A stretch of 17,566 bases of DNA from Bacteroidota bacterium (GCA_024280815.1 JAJRPL010000137.1:1-17566), one strand, 5' to 3'. Counted from the first letter of the stretch, positions 7,750 through 16,387 are shown. Made by a program: numbers and translations. The notes: generated by a model from the letters alone, not told the origin.

Positions 7750-9183
7750 ATGTTATTTAATTCTTGGGAGTTTATTATACTTTTTACAATTACTAGTATT
7801 CTCTATTTTAATGCTTCATACAAGCTTGGCGTACTGTTGTTACTCATTAGCTCATATGCTTTTTATATGTATTGGCGATGGGATTTTGCAGTAATAATGC
7901 TAGTAGTAACTTTAATAAATTATTTTTCAGGAATAAGAATTGCTAAATCAAAACAACATAAGGTGCGGCAACTATGGCTGTTTTTCGCTTTGATTACATC
8001 GTTATTACCGCTACTTTATTTTAAATATGCTAACTTTTTTGTTGCTAATTTAAATGAAATACTAACAGTAGCTGGCTCTATAGATACCTTTTCATACTTT
8101 AATTTGATTTTACCAGTGGGTATTTCATTTTTTACATTTCAGGCTTTAAGTTATACTTTAGATGTATATTTTGGTAAGACGAAGGTTGAAAAAAATATAG
8201 TTAGGTTTGGAACTTTTGTTGCATTTTTTCCTCAACTTGTTGCTGGGCCAATTGAAAGGTCATCAAACTTGTTAGCACAATTTAAAAAGAAAAATGTATT
8301 TAACAAATCATATTTCTTGGAAGGTTCTAAACTATTTATTTGGGGCTTATTTAAAAAAGTAGTTATAGCAGATCGTTTAGCCATTTATGTAGATGGTATT
8401 TATGAAAATCCAGAAATTCATTCAGGTCCAACATTAATTGTGGCAACTTTATTTTTCGCTTTTCAAATCTATTGTGATTTTAGTGGGTATTCTGACATGG
8501 CCATAGGTACTGCACGTATTTTAGGATTTAAGTTAATGCAGAATTTTAATCTTCCATATTTTGCCTCTTCCATTTCTGATTTCTGGAAAAGGTGGCATAT
8601 CTCATTATCATCTTGGTTTGGAGACTATGTATATAGACCCTTAGGAGGTAGTCGGGTAAATTATTTAAAATGGTTGCGTAATATCTTAATTGTCTTTTTG
8701 GTCAGTGGTTTTTGGCATGGTGCAAATTGGACATTTATTATATGGGGGTTACTACATGCATTTTTTTACTTTTTCGAAAGCTGGGGTAATTTAATCTTAG
8801 AAAAGTTGCATCTAGCTAAAATAAAAGATACACTCGTATATCGTATTTTTAAAATAGTTTCTGTTTTTATAGCAGTTTGCTATGCTTGGATATATTTTAG
8901 ATCAAATTCACTTTCTGATGCGTTTTTAATATCGAATAAATTATTTAGTAATTGGGATGCTCCATTCTTTTTTGGTTCATCAACTGTTAGTTTTGTTTTA
9001 TCTAGTTTCTTAATCCTTGTTCTCATCATCTTTCAGATTTCACAATACTATAAATTTAGTTCATTATATTTTTCAAAACCAAAGTCGGGTTGGCAATTAC
9101 AGTTTATTTGGTATTTATTTTTAATTTTTGGAATATCACTTTTTGGTTTATCTTCCAATTCATTTATATATTTTCAATTTTAA
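7750..9183 (+). CDS. MBOAT-family membrane O-acyltransferase (AlgI/PatA-like)
   Basis: An inner-membrane protein of 477 residues with about eleven helices that moves acyl (usually acetyl) groups across the membrane for modification of extracellular polysaccharide. Family motifs are LPVGISFFTFQALSYTLDVY (121-140), VAGPIER (164-170), CDFSGYSDMAIG (242-253), SDFWKRWHISLSSWFGDYVY (276-295) and FWHGANWTFIIWG (321-333), in which His323 is the expected catalytic histidine; His283 is also conserved. The C-terminus FIYFQF is the normal family ending, so the gene is complete. The next gene encodes an SGNH-type partner, the usual pairing in AlgI/AlgJ-X, PatA/PatB and DltB/DltD systems. Confidence 0.93.
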   Translation: MLFNSWEFIILFTITSILYFNASYKLGVLLLLISSYAFYMYWRWDFAVIMLVVTLINYFSGIRIAKSKQHKVRQLWLFFALITSLLPLLYFKYANFFVANLNEILTVAGSIDTFSYFNLILPVGISFFTFQALSYTLDVYFGKTKVEKNIVRFGTFVAFFPQLVAGPIERSSNLLAQFKKKNVFNKSYFLEGSKLFIWGLFKKVVIADRLAIYVDGIYENPEIHSGPTLIVATLFFAFQIYCDFSGYSDMAIGTARILGFKLMQNFNLPYFASSISDFWKRWHISLSSWFGDYVYRPLGGSRVNYLKWLRNILIVFLVSGFWHGANWTFIIWGLLHAFFYFFESWGNLILEKLHLAKIKDTLVYRIFKIVSVFIAVCYAWIYFRSNSLSDAFLISNKLFSNWDAPFFFGSSTVSFVLSSFLILVLIIFQISQYYKFSSLYFSKPKSGWQLQFIWYLFLIFGISLFGLSSNSFIYFQF

Positions 9184-9218
9184 ATTTTTTATAATCTATA
9201 TAAACACTCATTAGTATT

Positions 9219-10118
9219 ATGCATCAAAAATCATTCATATTAAAATTGACAGCCTTCGTTTTGGTTTTCTTTTTATTAGATTTTTTTATTAGTCTTTTTC
9301 TTTTAAATGGCCTAAATAAATATTATGGTTTAGGTGAAAAAACTGATATTGCATTAGTTGGTCACTCACATCTTATGCTCGGAATTGATAAAGAATCAAT
9401 TGAAAATGAAACAGGAGTAAAAGTTGCTAAATATACACGTGAAGGTGTTAATGTAATAGATAGGAAGATTATGATAAAACAATTGCTTACTTCTAATACT
9501 GATATAAAAACTTTGATATATGGTGTAGATGCTTGGACTTTCTCTAGCGAAGGCCTTAGTAGTAATTCGTATAAACTATTTTATCCTTTTTTAGAAGACT
9601 CAGCCATTGATGATTACATCTACAACAACAGCACGACTAGCGAATATTTAACAAAAAAAATAATTCGAACAACACGCTATGATGAATTATTATTTAGCAG
9701 TTCAATAAGGGGTTATTTACACAAATGGACAAATTTAAAATTTGGAACTATTGATTTAGAAAAATTAAAAAGTAACATTGCAAATAATCAATATAGAAAA
9801 ATTGAAAATTCAAAATATAACATTAAGATATTTAAAGAAACTTTGACTCTTTTGAAGAAAAAAAATATAAAGGTAATATTGTTATATGTACCAACAATCG
9901 ATTTGTTAAGTAATGTGCTTGACTTAAAGTATGATATGACAATAAATCTAATAGATAAAATTGCATTGGAATATGATAATGTTGAATTTTTAAATTTGCA
10001 AGAACCTTGGTCTCATAATCATAAAATTTTTTATGACCCAATACATTTAAACCCAAAGGGGCAAGTTACAATTACTAAAGAATTGAATAAATACTTGAAA
10101 TCACACGGATATTATTAA
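9219..10118 (+). CDS. SGNH-like membrane-anchored O-acyltransferase partner
   Basis: A 299-residue protein with one N-terminal hydrophobic anchor (about 8-29) and a domain that should face the periplasm. LVGHSHLMLGID (46-57) holds the candidate nucleophile Ser50, and YDPIHLNPKGQ (272-282) holds the candidate Asp273/His276 pair, so a Ser-Asp-His triad of the SGNH/GDSL superfamily can be assigned. The arrangement resembles DltD or the AlgJ/AlgX group rather than a free esterase. It follows the MBOAT gene by 35 bases. I infer that it takes the acyl group from the MBOAT protein and places it on the polysaccharide. The exact family is uncertain because identity outside the motifs is low. Confidence 0.75.
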   Translation: MHQKSFILKLTAFVLVFFLLDFFISLFLLNGLNKYYGLGEKTDIALVGHSHLMLGIDKESIENETGVKVAKYTREGVNVIDRKIMIKQLLTSNTDIKTLIYGVDAWTFSSEGLSSNSYKLFYPFLEDSAIDDYIYNNSTTSEYLTKKIIRTTRYDELLFSSSIRGYLHKWTNLKFGTIDLEKLKSNIANNQYRKIENSKYNIKIFKETLTLLKKKNIKVILLYVPTIDLLSNVLDLKYDMTINLIDKIALEYDNVEFLNLQEPWSHNHKIFYDPIHLNPKGQVTITKELNKYLKSHGYY

Positions 10119-10193
10119 AGTAGGATATATAAACACTTGAATTTATTCAAAAAAATAGAATTAATTTATTTATAACTAAGACACATTGTACAT

Positions 10194-11296
10194 ATGAAGA
10201 AGATTTTGTTTATACTTCATTACCCTCCTCCTATTCATGGAGCAGCAATGGTAGGTCGTCAAATTAGAGAAAGCACTAAAATAAATGATACTTTTGATTG
10301 TAAATACATAAATCTTGGAATTTCTACCAGTATTGATGAAATTGGCAAAGGTGGTATTAACAAGTGGTTTCGATATCTTAAAATTATTTGGTTGACAATT
10401 ATCCATTTAATAAAATTCAGACCAAATGTGGTTTATCTTACACTTACCTCCTATGGTATTGGTTTTTTTAAAGATGCAATGTTAGCTTTATTGGCAAAGA
10501 CTTTTGGTAAAAAAGTAGTGTATCATTTTCATAATAAGGGTGTAAGTACTCGACACGACAAATGGCTAGACAATTTAATGTATAAATTAGTTTTTAAAAA
10601 TTCAGAAGTAATCTTGCTTTCTCCTAATTTATATAATGATATTAAAAAATATGTACCTGAGCAAAGGGTTCATTATTGTGCAAACGGTATATCTAAAAGT
10701 TACGAAGACACCTCGATGACAAAAAATAAAAAAAAAATGATAAGGTTCAACTATTATTTTTGTCTAACCTACTAAAAGCTAAAGGAGTGAACGTTCTACT
10801 CGAAGCTTGTAAACAACTGAGAAATAGTTCAATTCCATTTCATTGTACTTTTATAGGGGGTGTTGGCGATATTTCTGAAATTGAATTCAAAGACAGAGTG
10901 AACCTTATGAAATTAAATGATAGTGTTGTTTATCTTGGTAAGAAATACGGTATTGAAAAAGAAAATGCATATTTAAATACTGATATTTTTGTATTTCCTA
11001 CATATAATGAAACATTTGGTTTGGTAATACTAGAAGCAATGAAGTTTTCATTACCCGTTGTTTCTACAATGGAAGGAGGTATACCTGACATAATTATGAA
11101 TGAGAAAACAGGATTTTTGGTAAAACCACAAGATGCAGTTGCACTAGCTAATAAACTTGAAATTTTAATAAAAAATTCAGAATTACGTATTAATATGGGT
11201 AAATTAGGTAAAAAACGATTTGAAAAAAATTATACAATTGAAGTATTTGAAAACCGCTTCATTTCTATACTTAAAAATTTAAACAAAGTAAAATGA
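10194..11296 (+). pseudogene. Family 4 glycosyltransferase split by a frameshift in an A10 tract (possibly phase-variable)
   Basis: Two overlapping pieces make one GT4 enzyme of about 367 residues, the usual length. The first (10194-10775) has the GT-B N-terminal start MKKILFILHYPPPIHGAAMV and runs to about residue 181. The second, in the -1 frame, continues KNDKVQLLFLSNLLKAKGVN and holds the C-terminal donor-binding domain with FVFPTYNETFGLVILEAMK (the E-x7-E motif) and GGIPDIIMNEKTGFLV. The switch lies in the ten-A run 10728-10737. One extra A, transcriptional slippage, or a -1 ribosomal slip would rejoin the frames. Without it the product stops at 10775, lacking the catalytic half. The TTG at 10760 is an unlikely real start. 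The gene ends in ATGA overlap with the next gene. Donor and acceptor are unknown. Confidence 0.85.
10728..10737 (+). repeat. Homopolymeric A10 tract at the GT4 frameshift
   Basis: Ten consecutive A, preceded by A6-T, exactly where the GT4 reading frame switches by -1. Tracts of this length are prone to strand slippage and to RNA-polymerase slippage. An eleven-A version would encode an unbroken enzyme. Confidence 0.9.
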
Positions 11297-12012
11297 GACT
11301 TTTAGGCTACAATATAACCACTGAATATCTAGATCTTCCTGTAGTGGAGAAAACGATTATAAACACAATAAATCCACACAGCTATTGCGTTACAAAGAAA
11401 GATCATCAATTTGAAACTGCATTGCAAGCTTCAAATGTATTATTACCTGATGGTATAGGTATTGTTTGGGCGGCTAAATTATTGAAAAAAGAAAATATCA
11501 AAAAAATTGCAGGTTACGATATTTTTATTCATCTAATGAATTACCTTGAATCAAGTAACGGGTCTTGCTTTTTTCTTGGAGCCTCAGAAGATACTTTATC
11601 ACTTATTAAAAGTCGTGCTAAAATTGAGTATCCAAATGTTACAATTAACTCTTACTCACCTCCCTATAAACCAAATTTCAGCAAAGAAGATAGTACAATA
11701 ATGTGTAAAAAAGTAAATGATTGCCAACCTGATGTAGTTTTTGTAGGAATGACTGCTCCCAAACAAGAGAAATGGGTACATCAATATAAAGATGATTTGA
11801 AGGCTAAAGTAATTTGTTCTATTGGTGCTGTTTTTGATTTTTACGCCGGTAATGTTAAACGACCAAGTAAATTCTGGATTTCAATTGGTTTAGAATGGTT
11901 ACCCAGATTTTTAAAAGAACCTAAGCGATTGGCAGAAAGGAATTTAGTTTCTACACCAAAGTTTATTTTAGAAGTTTTTTCATTAAAGCTATTTGGTAAA
12001 AACATTTTGTAG
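11293..12012 (+). CDS. WecG/TagA/CpsF-family glycosyltransferase (GT26)
   Basis: A membrane-associated transferase of 239 residues; the family adds N-acetylmannosamine(-uronic acid) or similar sugars to undecaprenyl-linked GlcNAc. Motifs are LPDGIGIVWAAKLL (51-64, with the conserved Asp53), CFFLGASEDTL (92-102), VVFVGMTAPKQEKWV (148-162), GAVFDFYAGNVKRPSKFW (178-195) and GLEWLPRFLKEPKRLAERNL (199-218). Its ATG overlaps the stop of the GT4 gene as ATGA, so translation is probably coupled. It is the last gene before a strong terminator. Together with the WecA-like gene after it, it suggests a repeat unit begun on a GlcNAc-type lipid. The sugar itself is inferred from the family. Confidence 0.92.
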   Translation: MRLLGYNITTEYLDLPVVEKTIINTINPHSYCVTKKDHQFETALQASNVLLPDGIGIVWAAKLLKKENIKKIAGYDIFIHLMNYLESSNGSCFFLGASEDTLSLIKSRAKIEYPNVTINSYSPPYKPNFSKEDSTIMCKKVNDCQPDVVFVGMTAPKQEKWVHQYKDDLKAKVICSIGAVFDFYAGNVKRPSKFWISIGLEWLPRFLKEPKRLAERNLVSTPKFILEVFSLKLFGKNIL

Positions 12013-12159
12013 TCTAGTATTGAAAAACCAATAAATAATTTATTGAAACCAACTATTTTCGAGGCAGAGCCATAGAGGTATTTCGCTCATTTCATACCCA
12101 ATCAAGCTGAGCACAAGCTTTGACCCTTTACTAAAATCATCTTTAAAATCTGTTTTATT

Positions 12160-12186
12160 AAAAAATACCCTTAGAGGGTATTTTTT
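12160..12186. terminator. Strong intrinsic terminator ending the polysaccharide operon
   Basis: A12160-A12165 TACCCT, loop TAG, AGGGTA T12181-T12186: a 12-bp perfect stem with a U tract on either strand, so it could work in both directions. It lies 148 bases after the WecG-like gene. Of the bases in between (12013-12159), only a minus-strand open stretch of about 40 codons with no start stands out (see findings). Confidence 0.85.
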
Positions 12187-12211
12187 AAAGTTAAAATGGA
12201 ACGTAAATTTG
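12183..12211 (+). promoter_or_regulatory. Possible promoter of the WecA-like gene
   Basis: TAAATTTG (12204-12211) fits TAnnTTTG. The -33 position is occupied by TTTT (12183-12186) with a 17-base spacer, inside the T tract of the terminator. It would start transcription near 12218, about 76 bases before the TTG start, so terminator and promoter are back to back. Confidence 0.45.
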
Positions 12212-12293
12212 TAAAAAAATTGCTACATATAAATACTCAATAAAAAATTGATTGTTTTGTTGTCGTTGCTATATTAATTAATAAAGAAAACAT

Positions 12294-13454
12294 TTGGAGT
12301 ATATACAACAATATATAACTTTAAACACCTTTGCGTTTTTACTATTTGGTATGTCATTTATTCTTAGTTATCTGATGATTCCAAAATTAATTGGGATATC
12401 CAAATATAAAAATTTAATGGTAGTTCCAAACAAAAGAAGTTCGCACAAGAACTTAACCCCTAACCTTGGTGGCATTGCCTTTTTTGCTTGCATTGTCTTC
12501 GGCTTGTTCTTTTTACAGAGTTATGACAGCATGATTATTAGTTTTAACCTGATGGTGGCACTTACCATATTATTTATGGTGGGTATAAAAGATGACCTTA
12601 TGGTATTGGGGCCAAAAGCCAAAATATTAGCACAGCTTACTGCCATTACTTTTTTAATCTTAAATAGTGATATTCATATTGAAAGTTGGCATGGCTTTTT
12701 AGGTGTTACTCATATACCTCTTTGGGTTAGTATTTTCTTTAGTTACTTTGGTATTTTGGGTGTTATTAATGCCTATAACCTTATAGATGGCGTTGACGGA
12801 TTGGCAGCCTCATTAGGTATTGTCATTTTCGCAGTATTCGGGCTTGTATTTTATAACCTAGACTTACATTTCTACTTTCTTCTTGCTTTTATATGCGTTG
12901 GGTTTTTAATGGCTTTTTTACGTTTTAACTTATCTACAAAGAGTAAAATTTTTATGGGTGATACAGGCTCAATGATTATTGGCTTTTTAATAGGTGTATT
13001 TACATTGCGTTTTTTAGCTTTAAGTGCAGATCAGTTTAATGCTATCAATATTAAACCTGATAACGCGTTCTTATTGATTATTGCCATATTATTTATTCCA
13101 TTGCTAGATGTATTGCGAGTAGTGATAATTAGATTATTGCAAAATAAACGACCATTTACTGCTGATCAGAACCATGTGCACCATCTTTTCATAAAGTTAG
13201 GCTGGTCACATATAAAAACAAGTGTTTTTTTAACAGCTTATAGCTGTGTAATTATAGCTTTCACTTTTGTGCTGAACAACTATTTTTCAGCAAACAATTT
13301 ACTTGTATCAATGGTAGTAATAGGGTTGTTTACCATGTTACTTTTGTTTCATTGGAACCCTTCCCTTTCTGCTATTAAGCAAAAATTACTAATTAAAAAA
13401 TATTTGACTCGAGCTTTGTATTTCAGAAAAGTAAGTGCCAAAGAATCTGCGTAA
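12294..13454 (+). CDS. WecA-like undecaprenyl-phosphate sugar-1-phosphate transferase (MraY/WecA family)
   Basis: A polytopic inner-membrane enzyme of 386 residues with about eleven helices that transfers a HexNAc-1-phosphate, usually GlcNAc-1-P, from UDP-sugar to undecaprenyl phosphate and so starts the repeat unit. Motifs are PNKRSSH (45-51), GIKDDLMVLGPKAK (97-110, the Asp pair 100-101), NAYNLIDGVDGL (159-170), IFMGDTGSM (219-227) and DQNHVHHLFIKLGWSH (291-306), all intact. The start is TTG at 12294; no ATG or GTG lies between it and the upstream stop at 12282, and the ATG at 12351 would remove most of the first helix. It has its own promoter region after the terminator. The sugar is inferred from family. 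Confidence 0.92.
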   Translation: MEYIQQYITLNTFAFLLFGMSFILSYLMIPKLIGISKYKNLMVVPNKRSSHKNLTPNLGGIAFFACIVFGLFFLQSYDSMIISFNLMVALTILFMVGIKDDLMVLGPKAKILAQLTAITFLILNSDIHIESWHGFLGVTHIPLWVSIFFSYFGILGVINAYNLIDGVDGLAASLGIVIFAVFGLVFYNLDLHFYFLLAFICVGFLMAFLRFNLSTKSKIFMGDTGSMIIGFLIGVFTLRFLALSADQFNAINIKPDNAFLLIIAILFIPLLDVLRVVIIRLLQNKRPFTADQNHVHHLFIKLGWSHIKTSVFLTAYSCVIIAFTFVLNNYFSANNLLVSMVVIGLFTMLLLFHWNPSLSAIKQKLLIKKYLTRALYFRKVSAKESA

Positions 13455-13497
13455 CTTATTTAGAATAACAGTAATTATTTAAATAAGGCAAAAAGCG

Positions 13498-13505
13498 TAT
13501 CTTTA
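13498..13505 (+). promoter_or_regulatory. Possible -7 box before the wzc-type gene
   Basis: TATCTTTA differs from TAnnTTTG in the last base. Transcription would start near 13512, about 20 bases before the ATG at 13531, a normal leader for this phylum. The -33 region is poor. AAAAAGGAT just before the ATG could act as a weak ribosome site. Confidence 0.3.
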
Positions 13506-13530
13506 CACGCATTTAAATTTCAAAAAGGAT

Positions 13531-15927
13531 ATGCTGCAATTCGATAATAAATCTAAAATCAACTATCTAGATGACATAGATCAGCCAAGTGAATCTATTG
13601 TTATACGTGAATATTTAGAAAAATACGCTTACCATTACAAATGGTTTATAGCCAGTATATTAATTGCCTTAATTGGGGCATTTATTTATCTGCGTTATTC
13701 TACTTATCAATATAAAGTTTCAACCACAATATTAATTAACGATGAGGAAAATGGCGGGGGCTTAAACTCTGAGCTCTCTGCTCTTCAAGATTTGGACATA
13801 TTTTCTAACTCAAAAACTTCGCTTGATACTGAAATGGGTATCTTAAAATCTCGAACACTTATGGAACGGGTTATTAAAGATCTAGGCTATCAAACAAGCT
13901 ATTTTGTAAAAGGGCGTATTGGTATAAATGAGGTTCGTTATAAAGATATGCCTTTTAACATTAACTTGTTAGTTAGTGATTCATTGCTTTACCGATTAGA
14001 CACAACTTTTTCAATTACTGCAATTTCTAACACCAAATATGTTTTAACAAATAGTGACGGTGATAAGATAACAAAAGGTGATTTTGGTAAAAACGTAAAA
14101 TGTGAATTTGGTAATTTGGTGGTTACCCCAAAATCTTTAAAGAAGATAATAATAGGTCAAGAAATTATGGTGAAAATAAGTCCCATAGATGTTGTAGCTA
14201 TTGACTATATAAGCAGAATTACCATTGCTCCTGAAAGCAAAAAATCTAACCTATTGATACTTACCTTACAGGATCCTATAAAAAAGAAAGCACAGTTAAT
14301 TCTTGATAATTTAATAAGCCATTATAATAAAGATGCTATTGAAGATAAAAATCTGATAGCAAGAAATACTGATACCTTTATTAATAACCGGATTGAAGAT
14401 GTTTCCAAAGAGTTAACCAGTATTGATTTAGGAGTAGAAAGGTATAAAACGAAAAATAATTTGTCAGATATGGCTTCTGAAACTGGTATAGTATTGCAAT
14501 CAAATGAAGAATTAAATTACCAGATTGTCGATCTTAATTCAAAGATTAAGCTTATAGATTATTTGACAGAAGATATGAAAACCAACAAGAATGGTTTGAT
14601 GCCTTCTAACTTAGGTATGTTGAATGATAAAACCAGCCAAAATACTCTTGATTATAATCGATTAATTTTAGAGAGAAACAGATTATCAACAGGATCAACA
14701 GATAAAAACCCAATTTTGTCTAATTTAAATGAGCAAATAGTACAATTAAGAGAGAGTATAAAACAAAGTCTTATTAACTCTCGTTCATCTTTAACCATTT
14801 CTTTGAAAGAGGCTAATTCCCAGAAAAACAAATTGCTTTCTAAAATATCTTCAGCTCCTAAAAAAGAAAGAGAGGTTACTGATATAAAACGACAACAACA
14901 AATTATTGAAACTTTATATCTTTATTTATTACAAAAAAGAGAAGAAAACAGTATTTCATTAGCAGTAACAGCACCCATTGCCAAAGTAATTGACAAGGCT
15001 TACGGTAGTAATAAATCAGTATCACCTAAAAAGCGAATGGTATATCCATTAGCATTTTTATTGGGTCTTATTGTGCCATTTATAATTATTTATATCAGTA
15101 TGTTACTTGACAATAAGATACATTCACATGAAGATGTTGAAAAGATGGTAACAGTACCTGTTTTGGGAGATATCCCTACATCTCATACTGAAGAGAAGGT
15201 CATTATTTCTAAGAAGGACAGGAGCAACGTGGCTGAAGCTTTCCGTTTACTAAGGACCAACATTAATTTTATGCTACCTAGAACAGGCAATGAAGCCAAA
15301 ACGATTTTCATCACCTCCACCATTGCTGGAGAGGGCAAAACTTTTATCGGTATTAATTTAGCAACGGCCTTGGTTTTATTGAACAAAAAAGTACTGCTTA
15401 TAGGGGCTGACATCAGAAAGCCAAAGATTGCCACTTATTTAGATACACAACAAGAGAAGGGCCTAACTCATTTTTTAATTGATAATAGTTTGACGGTATC
15501 AGATGTGATTGAACATCATGAAAAAACGAATTTAGATATTCTTGAGACAGGTATATTACCACCAAATCCGTCAGAATTATTGACCAATGGCCGCTTTGAT
15601 GAAGTAATTGCCTATGGAAAAGCTAACTATGACTATGTAGTAGTTGATACTGCACCCATAAACGTTGTTACTGATACTCTACTGCTAAGTCATCATGCTG
15701 ATCTATTCGTGTATGTGGTCAGGGCAAATTTCCTTGATAAACGATTGTTGAAAATTCCGCAGATGATGAATGAGAACCGACGTCTACCAAATATGGCAAT
15801 ACTTATCAATGATACTAATTATAAGAAGAAAGGATATGGTTACGGGTATGGTTATGGTTATGGAGAACCAAAGATCAAAAGCACTTCTTTATTGGAATTT
15901 ATAAAGGGTAAATTTAAAAAGAACTAA
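13531..15927 (+). CDS. Wzc-type polysaccharide co-polymerase and tyrosine autokinase
   Basis: An inner-membrane protein of 798 residues that controls chain length and export and phosphorylates its own tail. Order: N-terminal Wzz domain with first helix at about 39-56; a long periplasmic coiled region (about 280-470); a proline-rich stretch SVSPKKRM; second helix at about 505-526; then a BY-kinase domain with Walker A STIAGEGKTF (596-605, Lys603), Walker A' VLLIGADIRKP (621-631, Asp627) and Walker B VVVDTAP (703-709, Asp706). The tyrosine cluster is YKKKGYGYGYGYGYG (764-778). All kinase residues are present. No OPX/Wza exporter or Wzb phosphatase gene is next to it, which is unusual, so those must be elsewhere. 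The symbol is left empty because family names differ among Bacteroidota. Confidence 0.94.
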   Translation: MLQFDNKSKINYLDDIDQPSESIVIREYLEKYAYHYKWFIASILIALIGAFIYLRYSTYQYKVSTTILINDEENGGGLNSELSALQDLDIFSNSKTSLDTEMGILKSRTLMERVIKDLGYQTSYFVKGRIGINEVRYKDMPFNINLLVSDSLLYRLDTTFSITAISNTKYVLTNSDGDKITKGDFGKNVKCEFGNLVVTPKSLKKIIIGQEIMVKISPIDVVAIDYISRITIAPESKKSNLLILTLQDPIKKKAQLILDNLISHYNKDAIEDKNLIARNTDTFINNRIEDVSKELTSIDLGVERYKTKNNLSDMASETGIVLQSNEELNYQIVDLNSKIKLIDYLTEDMKTNKNGLMPSNLGMLNDKTSQNTLDYNRLILERNRLSTGSTDKNPILSNLNEQIVQLRESIKQSLINSRSSLTISLKEANSQKNKLLSKISSAPKKEREVTDIKRQQQIIETLYLYLLQKREENSISLAVTAPIAKVIDKAYGSNKSVSPKKRMVYPLAFLLGLIVPFIIIYISMLLDNKIHSHEDVEKMVTVPVLGDIPTSHTEEKVIISKKDRSNVAEAFRLLRTNINFMLPRTGNEAKTIFITSTIAGEGKTFIGINLATALVLLNKKVLLIGADIRKPKIATYLDTQQEKGLTHFLIDNSLTVSDVIEHHEKTNLDILETGILPPNPSELLTNGRFDEVIAYGKANYDYVVVDTAPINVVTDTLLLSHHADLFVYVVRANFLDKRLLKIPQMMNENRRLPNMAILINDTNYKKKGYGYGYGYGYGEPKIKSTSLLEFIKGKFKKN
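15835..15864 (+). repeat. Five tandem hexamers coding Tyr-Gly in the Wzc tail
   Basis: Five in-frame copies of TAY GGN code YGYGYGYGYG (residues 769-778). Three copies are identical TATGGT; one is TACGGG and one TATGGA. A hexamer array can gain or lose units without a frameshift, so the number of phosphorylatable tyrosines could vary between strains. Confidence 0.8.
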
Positions 15928-15938
15928 ATTGATATTTT

Positions 15939-16387
15939 AATTACTCAAAAAAATCTTTAAAAATCAAATCAATAGAAGAAACACTTTGGCAAGCCTGCGA
16001 TAAACTAAGAGGCTCTGTAGAATCTAGCGAATACAAGCACGTAGTATTGGGGCTTATTTTCTTAAAATTTGCGAGTGATAAATTTGAAGAACGCAGAGAA
16101 GAACTTATTGCAGAAGGAAAATAAAAATATGTAGAAATGAAAGACTTCTACAATATGAAAAATGTGTTTTTCTTGCTAGAAACTTCTCGTTGGTCTTTTA
16201 TTAAAGCCAATGCCAAACAAGACGATTTAGCCCTAAAAATAGATACTGCCTTACATCAAATGGAAAAAACAATCCTGCTCTTAAAGGTGCATTGCCAGAC
16301 AATTATTTTTCTCGTTTAGGATTAGACAAAACCAAACTCGCTTCATTGATTGACCAAATAAGCGAAATAAACACCATTGCCGATAAA
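15939..16387 (+). pseudogene. hsdM: Truncated and broken type I restriction methylase (HsdM) fragment
   Basis: The N-terminal domain of a type I R-M DNA methyltransferase, broken four ways. SIEETLWQACDKLRGSVESS, EYKHVVLGLIFLKFASDKFE and ERREELIAEGK match the family N-terminus, but no start codon precedes them in frame. TAA at 16122-16124 stands where a Glu codon is expected. The reading continues KYVEMKDFYNMKNVFFL, SRWSFIKANAKQDDLALKID and ALHQMEKT. One base is then missing at about 16269-16273, after which NPALKGALPDNYFSRLGLDK and ISEINTIADK follow in another frame. Similarity stops at 16387, before the SAM-binding and NPPF motifs. No hsdS or hsdR is present. It sits directly after the wzc-type gene and before the rRNA methylase, as a remnant of a lost R-M island. 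Confidence 0.9.

Noticed and set aside
10145..10165. TTGAA-TTTA-TTCAA followed by A as a terminator between the SGNH and GT4 genes
   Set aside because: The stem is only 5 bp, and the A run is on the wrong strand for plus-strand termination within an operon.
9832..10406. Minus-strand open frames over the SGNH and GT4 genes
   Set aside because: They lie opposite clear coding sequence and have no family features.
10760..11296. A separate short glycosyltransferase gene starting at TTG 10760
   Set aside because: The frame continues upstream with KNDKVQLLFLSNLL, which fits the end of the first half; it is the rest of one GT4 gene, not a second gene.
15183..15434. Minus-strand open frame of 83 codons over the Wzc kinase domain
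   Set aside because: It is antisense to the Walker A region, whose coding sense is certain.
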